Part shown: positions 7,770 to 16,201 of the stretch, one piece after another
Numbering within the stretch: position 1 is the stretch's first letter
Layout: each line of letters starts with the position of its first letter
Source of the DNA: Actinomyces israelii DSM 43320
GTDB taxonomy: Bacteria > Actinomycetota > Actinomycetes > Actinomycetales > Actinomycetaceae
Assembly (NCBI RefSeq): GCF_000711965.1
Contig: NZ_JONS01000029.1
Span: forward strand, 1 to 49,029
Direction: 5' to 3'
Length of the DNA stretch: 49,029 nucleotides
The notes under the pieces: model-generated
Seen by the model: only the letters and a program-made list of their open reading frames with translations
The model's database searches: none
Told to the model about the DNA's origin: nothing
Made by a program: the position numbers and the translations under genes

Positions 7770-8760
7770 TCAGCACAGTCGGCGGAGGCGGGCCCCGGCC
7801 GCACCTGCGCACCGAGGGCCGCCGGCAGCCGCCGGCCGGCGGATGTCCACCGGTGTCCACCAGGTCAGGCACCTCCACGCCCACTCCAGGAGGCCGTAGC
7901 GGAAGTGCTTGAGCCACAGGCGCGCGGCAGTGGACTGGACGACCAGCACCAGTGCGGCCACGGCCAGGAGCGGCGCGACGTCGCGGCTGTCCTTCCAGTG
8001 CAGCGCCAGGCCGATGGGAGCCATGATGAGGCTGGCACTCGCATAGCAGGTCAGCGCCGTCCTCCCCAGGGGCTCGAAGAAGGCGATGAGGGGCTTGCGG
8101 ATCCGACAGGAGCAGGCCAGCGCCATCAGGCAGATGTAGAGCATGGCCTGCACCCCGCCGGCGATGCCGCCGACGTGCCCGAACCGGGGGTCACCGCCTT
8201 CGTGCGTCTGGGCGATGAGGGCCAGGACCGTGGCCACCGCCAGGGCGGCGGCGGCCGCCAGCAGGCGCGGCGCCTTCAGCGCAATGGGCAGCATGAGGAG
8301 CCCGGCCACGGCGTACTCCTTGAGCACCTCGCCCGGGTACACCAGGGAGTGGAGCAGCCCGATCGCCAGCAGGTCGATCATCCGCCCTCCCACCACCTTC
8401 CACGGCGAGGCACCGCGCCTGAGCGCCGAGTCGGAGACGAATCGCATGCTCATACCGAACATGAGCCGGATGAGGCCCGTCTCGTAGGCGAGCACGATCA
8501 GTCCGGTGCGGTCCCTCGTGGAGAGCCTGCGCAGGAGCTGGTTGATATGGGTCTTGACCGTGGACTCCGCCAGCACCAGCGCCTCGACGACGTAGTCGTC
8601 CAGGTCGAAGGTGGTCAGGACGAGGACCCGCACCCGCGGCTGGAGGCGGGCGAGCGCACGCATGGCCGCGATCCCGTCCATACGCGGCATGCGCGCATCC
8701 ATGAGGACGACGTCGGAGTCGCAGGCGCGAGCGGCCGCGAGGACCCGATCGCCGTCCTCG
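7770..8760 (-). pseudogene. LuxR-type response regulator fused to DUF418 fragment (deletion chimera)
   Basis: The frame opens inside a receiver domain (VVLMDARMPRMDGIAAMRAL, cut to 20 residues, with the phospho-acceptor Asp), keeps LVLTTFDLDDYVVEAL, then jumps directly to a LuxR/NarL helix-turn-helix (ESTVKTHINQLLRRLSTRDR). The middle, about 80 residues, is missing. After TGLIVLAYETGLI it runs straight into a multi-helix membrane segment ending KHFRYGLLEWAWRCLTWW, the C-terminal signature of DUF418 proteins. Two in-frame deletions have joined two unrelated genes. At the other end it abuts the histidine-kinase relic, frame-shifted. The open frame survives but a working product is unlikely. Confidence 0.75.
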
Positions 8761-8763
8761 GCC

Positions 8764-9664
8764 TCCCCTGAGGCGCGAGCCGATCCGCAGGTCTCCTCCG
8801 GCGGCCTCGACCCGGCGCCGCAGGCTGCGCAGCCCCTGGACCCCGGTCTCGCCCTCGGGGAGGCGGCCGTGCGGGTCGTCGTCGCTCACCCGCAGGACGA
8901 CGCCGTCGGCGGCGCAGGCGAGCTCCACGAGGATGCCGCCGGCATCGGAGGCGTGCTTGACGGCGTTGGTGATCCCCTCCTGCGCCACCCGGTAGAGGGC
9001 CAGCTGGGCCTAGGCTCCGAGGCCGACCACGGCATCGGAGTGGCCGCCGGGACCGGCCGGGGCACCAGCACCACGGGCGCCCCGGCGTCGGCGGCCGACG
9101 CACCAGGGCGGGCAGATCGGCGAGCCTCGGGGTCGGGCGCAGCGGGGCGGCCGAGGCCGGGGAGGCGTCGTCGGGCCCGAGCGATATTGCGGCCCTGCCC
9201 GATCATCCGGCCCACGCGAGCAGGCCCATGGTCGAGGTCAGCAGGAGGATCGTGAGAAAGCTCTACTGGTAGGTCTCCTCGCCCCGCGTCCAGCTCACGG
9301 CCGCCGCGATGCATCCGACAGTCAGGAGCAGCAGCCAGACTGGTCGAAGCCGTCTGCGCCCGTGCTCCCCCAGCCGGAACAGGGCGAGCAGGACAATGAC
9401 GTCGGCCATCAGCGCGCCGTCGAGCAGTGCGACCTGCAGGCCGCCGACGAGGAAGACCACACGGCACCGGCTGCATTGGCGTCCAGACGGCGCCACCAGG
9501 TGGCCGCCCAGGCGATGAGCAGCGCCGCCACCGCGACCGGGCGCGCGGCGTCCCGCACCTGGGAGGACGGCGCCGACCAGGACCAGCAGCATGATCCCCG
9601 TCCGCACCATCCAGCGCAGCAGCCGCAGGTCCGGGTCGATGAGGATGCCTTTCCCGGCACTCAT
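8764..9664 (-). pseudogene. NarL-type sensor histidine kinase, decayed
   Basis: Three frames carry pieces of one kinase. At 9664-9263 lies an N-terminal membrane sensor (MVRTGIMLLVLVGAVL, and further helices). Near 9200 is a corrupted dimerisation segment (GQGRNIAR, phospho-histidine context lost). At 8988-8764 is an ATP-binding domain with N-box QEGITNAVKHASDAGG and G-box GVQGLRSLRRRVEAAGGDL. Frameshifts separate the three, and the last ends abruptly at the receiver fragment of the adjacent regulator. Together with that chimera it is the remnant of a two-component system beside a DUF418 gene. Confidence 0.75.
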
Positions 9665-9674
9665 CGCGGGACGC

Positions 9675-10586
9675 TCAGTGCTGCGCCCGGGCCGAGGCGT
9701 AGAGGCAGACGGCCGCCGCGGCGGCCACGTTGAGGGACTCGGCCCTGCCGCGGACGGGGATGGAGATGACGGCGTCGGCGCGGCTCAGAGCCTCGGGCGG
9801 CAGCCCGCGCGCCTCGTTGCCCAGCAGCCAGGCGATCGGCCCCTCGAGCACCACGTCGGCATCGAACAGGTCGAGGGCGCCCCGGGAGTCGGCGGCCACC
9901 ACCGCGAGGTCGGCCTCGTGCAGGGCGGCAACGGCGTCGTCGAGGGTCACGCCGGTGATCACGGGCAGATGGAACAGGCTGCCCGCGCTCGAGCGCACCA
10001 CCTTCGGGGACGTGGCGTCCACGCTGCCGCGCAACAGCACGACCGCGTCGGCGCCGGCGGCATCGGCGGCACGGATGATGGCGCCCGCGTTGCCGGGGTC
10101 CTGGGCCTCGGTGAGCACGACGACGAGCATCGCCCCCGACAGGGCGGCGGCCAGGGCCCTGGGGCCCGCGGCCTCATCCATGGCGACGACGGCGAGCACC
10201 CCCTGGGAGTCGGCGCTCATGGCCGCCATGACCCGCTCGCTGGTGAGGTGGACGTACAGGCCCGCGGCCCGGGCCTCCTCCCAGATGCCGCTGTGTCGGT
10301 TGCGGGCGGTCTCGGTGAGGTAGACGTCCAGGACCCGGTCGGCGGCGCACCTCACCGCCTCGCGCACCCCCTGGGGACCCTCCACCAGGAACCTGCGGTA
10401 CTTGGCCCGCACGTTCTTGCGGGCCAGGCCGGCCACCCGGGAGACACGGTCCGACGCCGGGTTGGCGAGCACGTCGCGGCCCGCAACCCCGGCGTCGGCG
10501 GGCCGTCCCGGCCGGCGCGGGGCGGGCCGTGCCGCGTCCTTGCGCGGAAGCGCGGCGAGGGCGTCATCAGAGGCAGCGGGGCTCAT
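9675..10586 (-). CDS. TrmH-family (SpoU) RNA 2'-O-methyltransferase
   Basis: This 303-residue enzyme has the substrate-binding domain (ARKNVRAKYRRFLVEGPQGV, near residues 55-75) and the SPOUT knot with motif 1 DPGNAGAIIRAADAAGADAV (near 172), motif 2 WLLGNEARGLP (near 254) and motif 3 IPVRGRAESLNVAAAAAV (near 275). It methylates a ribose 2'-hydroxyl in rRNA using S-adenosylmethionine; the actual nucleotide is not readable. The 50-residue Ala/Pro/Arg-rich N-terminus is typical of actinobacterial members. A C-terminal relic of the same family lies at 926-1066. In many actinobacteria this gene lies next to rplT, as it does here once the intervening lipoprotein and PH relic are ignored. Confidence 0.9.
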   Translation of the reverse strand: MSPAASDDALAALPRKDAARPAPRRPGRPADAGVAGRDVLANPASDRVSRVAGLARKNVRAKYRRFLVEGPQGVREAVRCAADRVLDVYLTETARNRHSGIWEEARAAGLYVHLTSERVMAAMSADSQGVLAVVAMDEAAGPRALAAALSGAMLVVVLTEAQDPGNAGAIIRAADAAGADAVVLLRGSVDATSPKVVRSSAGSLFHLPVITGVTLDDAVAALHEADLAVVAADSRGALDLFDADVVLEGPIAWLLGNEARGLPPEALSRADAVISIPVRGRAESLNVAAAAAVCLYASARAQH

Positions 10587-10725
10587 GGGGGCAGTCTACG
10601 AGCGGGCCATGGCCTCCTACCACGGCCCGCGAACAAGCCGATGGAACCATCAGCGTTGCAGCCACATTACTGCCCGCATCTCGCGCCGCCGCCCCGCACG
10701 CAGAACATGCAACAGACTGTGCGGG

Positions 10726-11553
10726 TCAGCGACGCGCTATAGAGACAGCCTGCAGAACAAAGAGCTGCGACGCGCCCTTGTACTCCCCGACCTTGGCAAC
10801 CACATGAATATTGTCTCCGACTGACAGCGAGGCACCTGAAGGGCTCACGATACTAGGGTCGTCGGTATTCAGGTTCTCGAACTTGAACGAGGGCCCGTGG
10901 GCCTCGTCACTACTGTAGTCGCCCGCGCCAACAAGAACATCTGCCGCAGATCCCGCGGACGGGTTCAAAGAGGCGACATTCCCGTCAAACTCGATCGTCT
11001 GACCACGATATTTTTCGGAAAAGTCCTTTACCGAGGCGTCCCCAGGGTCCTTGACCTGCAGAAGCGCAGCAAACTCTTCATTGTTGTCCGGAGTGAGCAG
11101 GAGGCTGTCGGACGGCTCCGGCGCCTGAGACGGTACCGCCGTGGGAGACTCTTCCGAGGTAGTAGCCTCGGAAGGTGTCTCTACTGGGCGGGGAGTCGGC
11201 TTAGAATCCCCATCAGGGGTAGCCCCCTCAGGAAAGGCATGATATTTCACGATGATAGTCGCATCGGCCGGGAAGTACTTATTCTTTGAGAAGGACTTGT
11301 CGCCATCTGCGACAACTTCCTCGACCTCACCCTCATCATGGAGCCAACCGACTATCAGGTCACGATCGGCCTCCGCGGTGACATTGGTGAATCCGGCGTC
11401 ATTCAAAGTTGCGACGACATCCTCATATTGGCTCCCCTCGAAGTCCTTGGAAGACGATGGCATTGCAATTTCGTTGCCCCCACCGCAAGCGGTTACCGCA
11501 ACCAAGCACATCGTGAGCGACAGCAGCGCAACGGCAGCACGAATAACTCGCAC
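10726..11553 (-). CDS. DUF4839-type lipoprotein with PASTA-like segment
   Basis: A 275-residue predicted lipoprotein. The start is GTG 11553 with AAGGAG seven nt upstream; the longer ATG frame reads through the ribosome site. Signal helix residues 3-20 end in the lipobox VTAC, so it is anchored outside the membrane. Residues about 35-105 (YEDVVATLNDAGFTNVTAE, IVGWLHDEGEVEEV) resemble a PASTA-like DUF4839 module. A Pro/Ser/Thr-rich linker (115-160) follows, then an OB-like domain with GQTIEFDGNVASLNPS and GDNIHVVAKVGEYKG at the C-terminus. G+C is lower than in the neighbours. A frameshifted PH-like gene lies upstream; the two kinds of domain often occur together. Function unknown. Confidence 0.8.
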   Translation of the reverse strand: MRVIRAAVALLSLTMCLVAVTACGGGNEIAMPSSSKDFEGSQYEDVVATLNDAGFTNVTAEADRDLIVGWLHDEGEVEEVVADGDKSFSKNKYFPADATIIVKYHAFPEGATPDGDSKPTPRPVETPSEATTSEESPTAVPSQAPEPSDSLLLTPDNNEEFAALLQVKDPGDASVKDFSEKYRGQTIEFDGNVASLNPSAGSAADVLVGAGDYSSDEAHGPSFKFENLNTDDPSIVSPSGASLSVGDNIHVVAKVGEYKGASQLFVLQAVSIARR

Positions 11554-11662
11554 CTTAGCTCTCCTTATCATGACATTGAGCATGAGTCGGGCACGCAGAC
11601 TGGGTGCCCATGATTTTTTAGCGTCAGGCTCCGTCTGCGCCGGCACCCCCGCACCCAGCAGC

Positions 11663-12148
11663 TCATTTGCTGCGCCGCCAGCTCTGCGAGACACCATCGT
11701 AAGCGCTGACATCCATTTTATTGGAGGCACAGGAACCAGCAGATCCACCGACGGCATCTCCTACTTGGCCGAGATCATGAGTCACTATGCTGGCGTCAGA
11801 AGCAGGCCGGGCGGACACTCCCGTACTCACCTCATTGTTTTTCGACGCCCGAGCCCCTGACCCACGCCCGCCCTCGTGCATGAAGCTGGATTTTTCGTCG
11901 CCCCCCTCAAAGAGGCGGCGAGCCCACCGTTTCCTTCGGGCTGCGCCCGAGCCTGACTGTTGTAGATCTTTACTTGGCTCAACGGGTAGCAGTCAAGTCG
12001 CTTCACCGTCTTCAAGAACGCTCTTTGCCGCGAAGCGCATGTTGAGGCTCGCCAGAATCAGCACGCTGTCGTAACGACCGCTCCCGCGCACCACGTCACC
12101 GGTTCCCAGAAGGAGAACCTCGTTGGGACGCAGCCGTATACCCTCCAT
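11663..12148 (-). pseudogene. Bacterial PH-like domain protein, frameshifted
   Basis: A good start (ATG 12148, AGGAG eight nt upstream) opens a 51-codon frame, MEGIRLRPNEVLLLGTG then YDSVLILASLNMRF, that stops at 11993. The adjacent frame continues with YPLSQVKIYNSQARAQPEG, and a third frame carries FEGGDEKSSFMHEGG. Read together these follow the order of a bacterial PH-like domain (an LTNLNLV-type strand, then PL.QIKVYN.QAQA, then a ..G.E.F.F strand). At least two frameshifts break it. The intact first piece is too short to be the full domain. Confidence 0.65.
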
Positions 12149-12266
12149 GATACGTCTCCTGGAAGAAAATTAGCGAAGCAGAATGCCGCGCCCATCTCAA
12201 GGCAATTGCTCGTCCAACTGCCCGCAGGCCGAATGTTACGCCTGAGAACGGTCACCGCAGGCTTAC

Positions 12267-12296
12267 GTTGATGTGATTTGCTTCACATTAACGTTG
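12267..12296. promoter_or_regulatory. Imperfect inverted repeat upstream of PH relic
   Basis: ACGTTGATGTGA (12267-12278) and its near reverse complement at 12285-12296 (11 of 12 match) surround a 6-nt spacer in the promoter zone of the decayed PH-like gene. It could be an operator for a dimeric repressor or part of a hairpin. Confidence 0.35.
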
Positions 12297-12334
12297 AAGC
12301 AGTCTCCGACTTCCTCGTCTTACGCACGCAACAG

Positions 12335-12380
12335 CGAGTCCTCGCAAACGACAGGCACAGGCAGCGTTTGCGAGGACTCG
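12335..12380 (-). terminator. 16-bp stem terminator after rplT
   Basis: CGAGTCCTCGCAAACG (12335-12350) pairs perfectly with 12365-12380 around a 14-nt loop. It begins 42 nt past the rplT stop on the minus strand. There is no strong U tract, as is common for actinobacterial terminators. It should close the infC-rpmI-rplT operon. Confidence 0.75.
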
Positions 12381-12421
12381 ACCAGGATAATTGTCGCCGG
12401 TGCGGAGACGCGACCGAGCGA

Positions 12422-12802
12422 TCAGGCCCCGGGGGCGTTGACGTCCTCGGGCAGGGCGCCTCGGGCTGTCTCCACGAGGGACTTGAAGACGTCGGGCTCG
12501 TTGACGGCCAGCTCGGCCAGCATGCGGCGATCGACCTCGACGCCAGCCAGACCGAGCCCCTGGATGAACCGGTTGTAGGTCATGCCCTCGGCGCGGGCCG
12601 CGGCATTGATGCGCTGGATCCACAGGCGGCGGAAGTCGCCCTTGCGGGCGCGACGGTCGCGGAAGGCGTAGACGCCTGAGTGGGTGACCTGCTCCTTGGC
12701 CTTGCGGTAGAGGCGGGAGCGCTGGCCCCGGTAGCCCGAGGCCTTCTTGAGAACGGTACGACGCTTCTTCTGGGCGTTGACAGCCCGCTTCACACGTGCC
12801 AT
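12422..12802 (-). CDS. rplT: 50S ribosomal protein L20
   Basis: The 126-residue sequence is a full-length L20 ([20 protein letters not shown], then [17 protein letters not shown] and [17 protein letters not shown]). L20 binds 23S rRNA early in large-subunit assembly. It is the third gene of infC-rpmI-rplT, 30 nt after rpmI. In several bacteria L20 also represses this operon by binding its leader; a structured leader with an attenuator is present here upstream of infC. A 16-bp hairpin follows the gene. Confidence 0.97.
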   Translation of the reverse strand: MARVKRAVNAQKKRRTVLKKASGYRGQRSRLYRKAKEQVTHSGVYAFRDRRARKGDFRRLWIQRINAAARAEGMTYNRFIQGLGLAGVEVDRRMLAELAVNEPDVFKSLVETARGALPEDVNAPGA

Positions 12803-12832
12803 GTGATGACTCCTTCTACGTGGTGGGACCGG

Positions 12833-13027
12833 TCAGCGACCGAGCAGCTTCTTGACCTGACGGGTGTCAGCCTTGGCAACAGGCTGGTCCTGGGCGAGCT
12901 TGCGCTTGCGACGGGAGGACTTGACCTCGAGCAGGTGGCGCTTGTTGGTCTGCTCACGCATGAGCTTGCCACTACCGGTGACCCGGAAGCGCTTCTTGGC
13001 ACCGGAGTGCGTCTTGTTCTTCGGCAT
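12833..13027 (-). CDS. rpmI: 50S ribosomal protein L35
   Basis: The 64-residue product [20 protein letters not shown] with a basic C-terminus ([17 protein letters not shown]) is a standard-length L35, a large-subunit protein. It lies between infC and rplT in the conserved order. The ATG at 13027 is preceded by a GAGAAGAGG-like purine stretch that can serve as the ribosome site. Confidence 0.97.
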   Translation of the reverse strand: MPKNKTHSGAKKRFRVTGSGKLMREQTNKRHLLEVKSSRRKRKLAQDQPVAKADTRQVKKLLGR

Positions 13028-13114
13028 TGTAGATATCCTCTTCTCGGCCCTGGCCGGGTGGCCCGGGCTGCGGATCCCTGGCGGACTGCCGCAGGGATGG
13101 GTGACGGGCTCTTG

Positions 13115-13765
13115 TCAGGCCTGGCCGGCCCGGCCCCGCGCCCGCCCGCCGGAGCCGGCGGCGGACGCCTTCCTGGCCCTGCTCGCGTGCTTCTCAGCGC
13201 GCCGGTTCGCGCGGGCCTCCTCGCGGCGACGGCGCTGGTCGGACTTGACCTCGGCCTTCTTGCGGGTCGGCGCCAGGACCATGACCATATTGCGGCCGTC
13301 CTGACGGGGCTGGGACTCGACGTTGCCCAGCTCGTCCATCTCCTCCGCGACCCGTTGAAGCAGCCGGATGCCCAGCTCGGGACGGGACTGCTCGCGGCCG
13401 CGGAAGCGGACGATGCACTTGACCTTGTCCCCGCCCTTGAGGAACCGCTCGATGTGCCCCATCTTGGTGGCGTAGTCGTGCTGGTCGATCTTGGGACGGA
13501 ACTGGATCTCCTTGAGCTGTGTGTTCGCCTGGTTGCGGCGGGCGTCACGCGCCTTCATGGCCGACTCGTACTTGAACTTGCCGTAGTCCATGAGCTTGCA
13601 CACCGGGGGGCGTGCGTCAGGCGCCACCTCAACCAGGTCGAGACTCGCCTCCTCGGCCAGGCGCAGAGCGTCCTCGACGCGGACGACGCCGACCTGCTCG
13701 CCGCTGGGGCCGACGAGGCGCACCTCCGGGACGCGGATCCGTTCGTTGATACGGGGCTCGCTGAT
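13115..13765 (-). CDS. infC: Translation initiation factor IF-3, predicted ATC start
   Basis: IF-3 binds the 30S subunit and proofreads the start codon and initiator tRNA. The product contains the conserved N-domain ([38 protein letters not shown]) and C-domain ([35 protein letters not shown]), with an Ala/Arg-rich tail usual in actinobacteria. The only ordinary in-frame start is GTG 13723, which would remove the conserved [14 protein letters not shown]. An in-frame TGA lies four codons before the ATC at 13765, and a GAGGAAAA purine tract sits at proper spacing. I therefore start at ATC 13765 (216 residues). Non-AUG starts such as AUU and AUC are a known autoregulatory feature of infC. Confidence 0.92.
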   Translation of the reverse strand: MSEPRINERIRVPEVRLVGPSGEQVGVVRVEDALRLAEEASLDLVEVAPDARPPVCKLMDYGKFKYESAMKARDARRNQANTQLKEIQFRPKIDQHDYATKMGHIERFLKGGDKVKCIVRFRGREQSRPELGIRLLQRVAEEMDELGNVESQPRQDGRNMVMVLAPTRKKAEVKSDQRRRREEARANRRAEKHASRARKASAAGSGGRARGRAGQA

Positions 13766-13906
13766 GGCTTTTCCTCACTCTCGGTGATGATGACCGCCGC
13801 AACGAAAAAAGCCTTCGCCGCGAATGCGCGCGAAGGCCGTACATGTGCTCGTCCGAGCGCGGCCACCGGCGCTGAGGCGCCCGCGACCGCCGAGGATCTC
13901 TCCTCG
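13766..13906 (-). promoter_or_regulatory. Structured leader of infC-rpmI-rplT
   Basis: The minus-strand leader contains three consecutive stems: CGAGGA with a 4-nt loop (13891-13906), GGCGC/GCGCC (13868-13881), then the U-tailed hairpin at 13811-13837. This arrangement suggests transcriptional attenuation of the ribosomal operon, analogous in role to the L20 leader of Firmicutes though not alignable by eye. Confidence 0.6.
13805..13837 (-). terminator. Intrinsic terminator inside the infC leader (attenuator)
   Basis: On the minus strand GCCTTCGC (13837-13830) pairs with GCGAAGGC (13818-13811) across an 11-nt loop and is followed directly by six T (13810-13805). It ends about 40 nt before the ATC start of infC. 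Classical U-tailed terminators are uncommon at such GC content, so its place in a leader is telling. Confidence 0.75.
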
Positions 13907-14084
13907 CATGACCCGGCCCCATGAGGGACCCAGGTGGGATTTCTCCGCTTGCGCGCCGGGGCAGGAACCCCGGCCGGTCGGGAAGACACTACCAGGTCGC
14001 CCATCTTTTGCCCAGGATCACCAGGACGCCGAAGTGGTGACCCCCGCCACCGAACCGGTCTCGGAGAAATGGGCCGGACGGGAG

Positions 14085-15044
14085 TCAGGCGGGCAGGGGG
14101 CAGAGCTCGACGGCGTCGATCAGGTCTCCCCAGGCGGGATTGACCATGATGTGCTGGCAGATCTCCAGGGTCCGGGCCACGGCGCTGCGTCCGTGGGAGG
14201 CGTCGATACGGATGAAGACCCGCAGCTCGGCGTCCTGCCCGGGGGCGAAGGCCACCCCGGTGACGCCGCCGATCTCCTCCAGCTGGGTGCGGACCTCGGC
14301 CTGGACGGGCTCGTTGCGCCATGAGGGCACCCAGTCCTCTCCTCCAGCCAGGGCAACGACGGCGGGCCGGGGCAGGCGCAGGTCCCGGCTGCCGGGGTCC
14401 AGGACCCACAGCTGGTCGGTGGACAGGCAGGCCACCTGCGCGGCGCGCCTGGGCTCGACCGGAACCGGGCGCACATCGGTCCGCCAGGCGGACATGGCCT
14501 GCGCGGACGTGAAGACCGGCATGGCGACGTGCCCGTCAGGCAGGTCGACGGCCAGGGTCGCGGCGTCCTGGGCGGCGTCATTGGTGTGGACCTCGTGGCC
14601 GGGAGCCCGCGGCTTCACGCCGGGTGCCGCCAGGTGCAGAGCGGTGCGCGGACCGGAAAGGGCGTGGGCCGCCACGGGCACAATGACGCGCGAGGCCACC
14701 AGCGCTCCCCACAGGGAGTCGAGGTACTCGTGACGCGGGCGGTCATCGGCCTCCAGGGCGGCGACGACGGCGGGGTCGGCGGCGCCGTCATCGGCGGCGA
14801 AAGGGGTGGGCGCGGCGAGGAGCCGTTCCAGCTTGGACCGAGCCGCCATGGCCGCGGCCAGCTGAGGACCGGTGACTGCGGATGCCCGGGAGGAAGATGA
14901 GCGTCCTGCGCGTTCTTCCGCAGGCGCATCCGCGGAACCTGCAGAAGCGGGGACGGACACCTGTCGTGGCGGCATGCCCGGACGGCTGCCGGGCCGGGGG
15001 CCTGTCCCGTCGTCAGACCGGGAAGCTGGGCGGGACTCACTCAC
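14085..15044 (-). CDS. SseB-like N-terminal domain protein
   Basis: The C-terminal 230 residues form an SseB-type domain: a helical lead (DSLWGALVASRVIVPVAA), strands HVAMPVFTSAQAMSAWR (near residue 180), LPRPAVVALAGGEDWVPSW, and a tail with IRIDASHGRSAVARTLEI. SseB-like domains are widespread in actinobacteria; their role is not settled. The N-terminal 80 residues are low complexity. I chose GTG 15044 (VSESRPASRSDD) as a plausible start, but ATG codons further in are possible. It lies upstream of the infC leader and downstream of hisA, with its own promoter likely. Confidence 0.7.
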   Translation of the reverse strand: MSESRPASRSDDGTGPRPGSRPGMPPRQVSVPASAGSADAPAEERAGRSSSSRASAVTGPQLAAAMAARSKLERLLAAPTPFAADDGAADPAVVAALEADDRPRHEYLDSLWGALVASRVIVPVAAHALSGPRTALHLAAPGVKPRAPGHEVHTNDAAQDAATLAVDLPDGHVAMPVFTSAQAMSAWRTDVRPVPVEPRRAAQVACLSTDQLWVLDPGSRDLRLPRPAVVALAGGEDWVPSWRNEPVQAEVRTQLEEIGGVTGVAFAPGQDAELRVFIRIDASHGRSAVARTLEICQHIMVNPAWGDLIDAVELCPLPA

Positions 15045-15391
15045 GCGTCTCACGGTAGCGCGTCCGCGCCCCGGCGCCCAGATGATTGATTCCGAGGGCG
15101 CCGGTCGTGCCCGACGCGGAATCATGCCGATTCCCATCGGGCCCGAGGCCGCCGATCGTCTTAAGGCTGCGTGGGATGATCACTTTCTGCGGCGACAGGG
15201 ACGGGCGGCCTCATTCTGGCGGCCGCACCCGAGCACGGGCCGAGCAGGCGCACGCAATCGCAGGCCTTGTCGCAGCAGGACCGGGGGCAGCCCCGGCGCC
15301 TGGCGGTGCGGCCGGTTCGCGGGCGCGGGCTCGTGGCCGCGGTCGGGACCGACCGGGAGGCCGCGCGAAGGTGAAGGAGGTAGCGCTGGCG
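15045..15391. other. Intergenic stretch between SseB-like gene and hisA
   Basis: About 350 bp with no frame that shows a family motif. A plus-strand frame beginning MPIPIGPEAADRLKAAW (15126) looks protein-like for about 30 codons but then becomes compositional noise over the hisA antisense. It may hold the promoter of the SseB-like gene. Confidence 0.4.
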
Positions 15392-16135
15392 TCAGCCGGC
15401 CAGGCGGTCGTGATCCTCGCCGTCGGCCACCGCCAGCGCCTCCTCAAGGGTGAAGTTGCCGTTGTACAGCGCCTTGCCGACGATCGCCCCCTCGATGCCC
15501 TCGGGCACGAGCCGCACCAGGGCGCGCAGGTCGTCGAGCTGAGCGATGCCGCCGGAGGCGACCACGGGGGCGCTCGTGCGGGCGCAGACCTGACGCAGGA
15601 GCCCGATGCTGGGACCGGACAGCGTGCCGTCCCTGGCGACGTCGGTGACCACGTAGCGGGAGCACCCGGCGGAGTCCAGGCGCGCCAGCGTCTCCCACAG
15701 GTCGCCACCCTCCCTGGTCCAGCCGCGGGCGGCCAGGGTCGTGCCTCGCACGTCGAGCCCCACGGCGATCCTCTCGCCGTGCTCGGCGATGACGCGCTCG
15801 GTCCACTCAGGGTCCTCCAGGGCGGCGGTGCCCAGGTTGACCCGGGCGGCCCCCGCGTTCAGGGCACGGCGCAGCGAGGCGTCGTCGCGGATGCCGCCGG
15901 ACAGCTCGACCTTGATGCCGACCTCGCCCACGATCCGGGCCAGCAGCGGTGCGTTGGAGCCGCGGCCGAAGGCGGCGTCGAGGTCGACCAGGTGGATCCA
16001 CTCGGCGCCGGCCCTCACCCAGTCGCGGGCGGCGTCGACGGGACTGCCGTAGTCGGTCTCGCTGCCGGCCTCCCCCTTGAGCAGTCGGACGGCCTTTCCG
16101 TCGGCGACATCGACGGCCGGCAGGAGAGTGAACAT
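15392..16135 (-). CDS. hisA: Phosphoribosyl isomerase (HisA, probably bifunctional PriA)
   Basis: A (beta-alpha)8 barrel of 247 residues. It contains the N-terminal [19 protein letters not shown] with the catalytic Asp, [17 protein letters not shown] (phosphate-binding loop 1), and [18 protein letters not shown] with the second catalytic Asp and phosphate loop. In the histidine pathway it isomerises ProFAR to PRFAR. In actinobacteria that lack trpF the same enzyme (PriA) also performs the tryptophan-pathway isomerisation; trpF status cannot be seen here. It follows hisH by 66 nt on the same strand. Confidence 0.93.
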   Translation of the reverse strand: MFTLLPAVDVADGKAVRLLKGEAGSETDYGSPVDAARDWVRAGAEWIHLVDLDAAFGRGSNAPLLARIVGEVGIKVELSGGIRDDASLRRALNAGAARVNLGTAALEDPEWTERVIAEHGERIAVGLDVRGTTLAARGWTREGGDLWETLARLDSAGCSRYVVTDVARDGTLSGPSIGLLRQVCARTSAPVVASGGIAQLDDLRALVRLVPEGIEGAIVGKALYNGNFTLEEALAVADGEDHDRLAG

Positions 16136-16201
16136 AGCGGATCCCTTCAGTGGTGCGGTGGGCGCAGGCGAGATGCTGCCGTTTGCCTGATTCCAGGCTG
16201 G

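Noticed and set aside
12335..12380. CRISPR-like repeat or tRNA-like fold
   Set aside because: It is a single simple stem-loop with no repeat array and no cloverleaf; a terminator fits best.
13115..13723. GTG start for infC
   Set aside because: It removes the conserved [14 protein letters not shown] segment present in IF-3 proteins; the upstream ATC with a ribosome site explains the data better.
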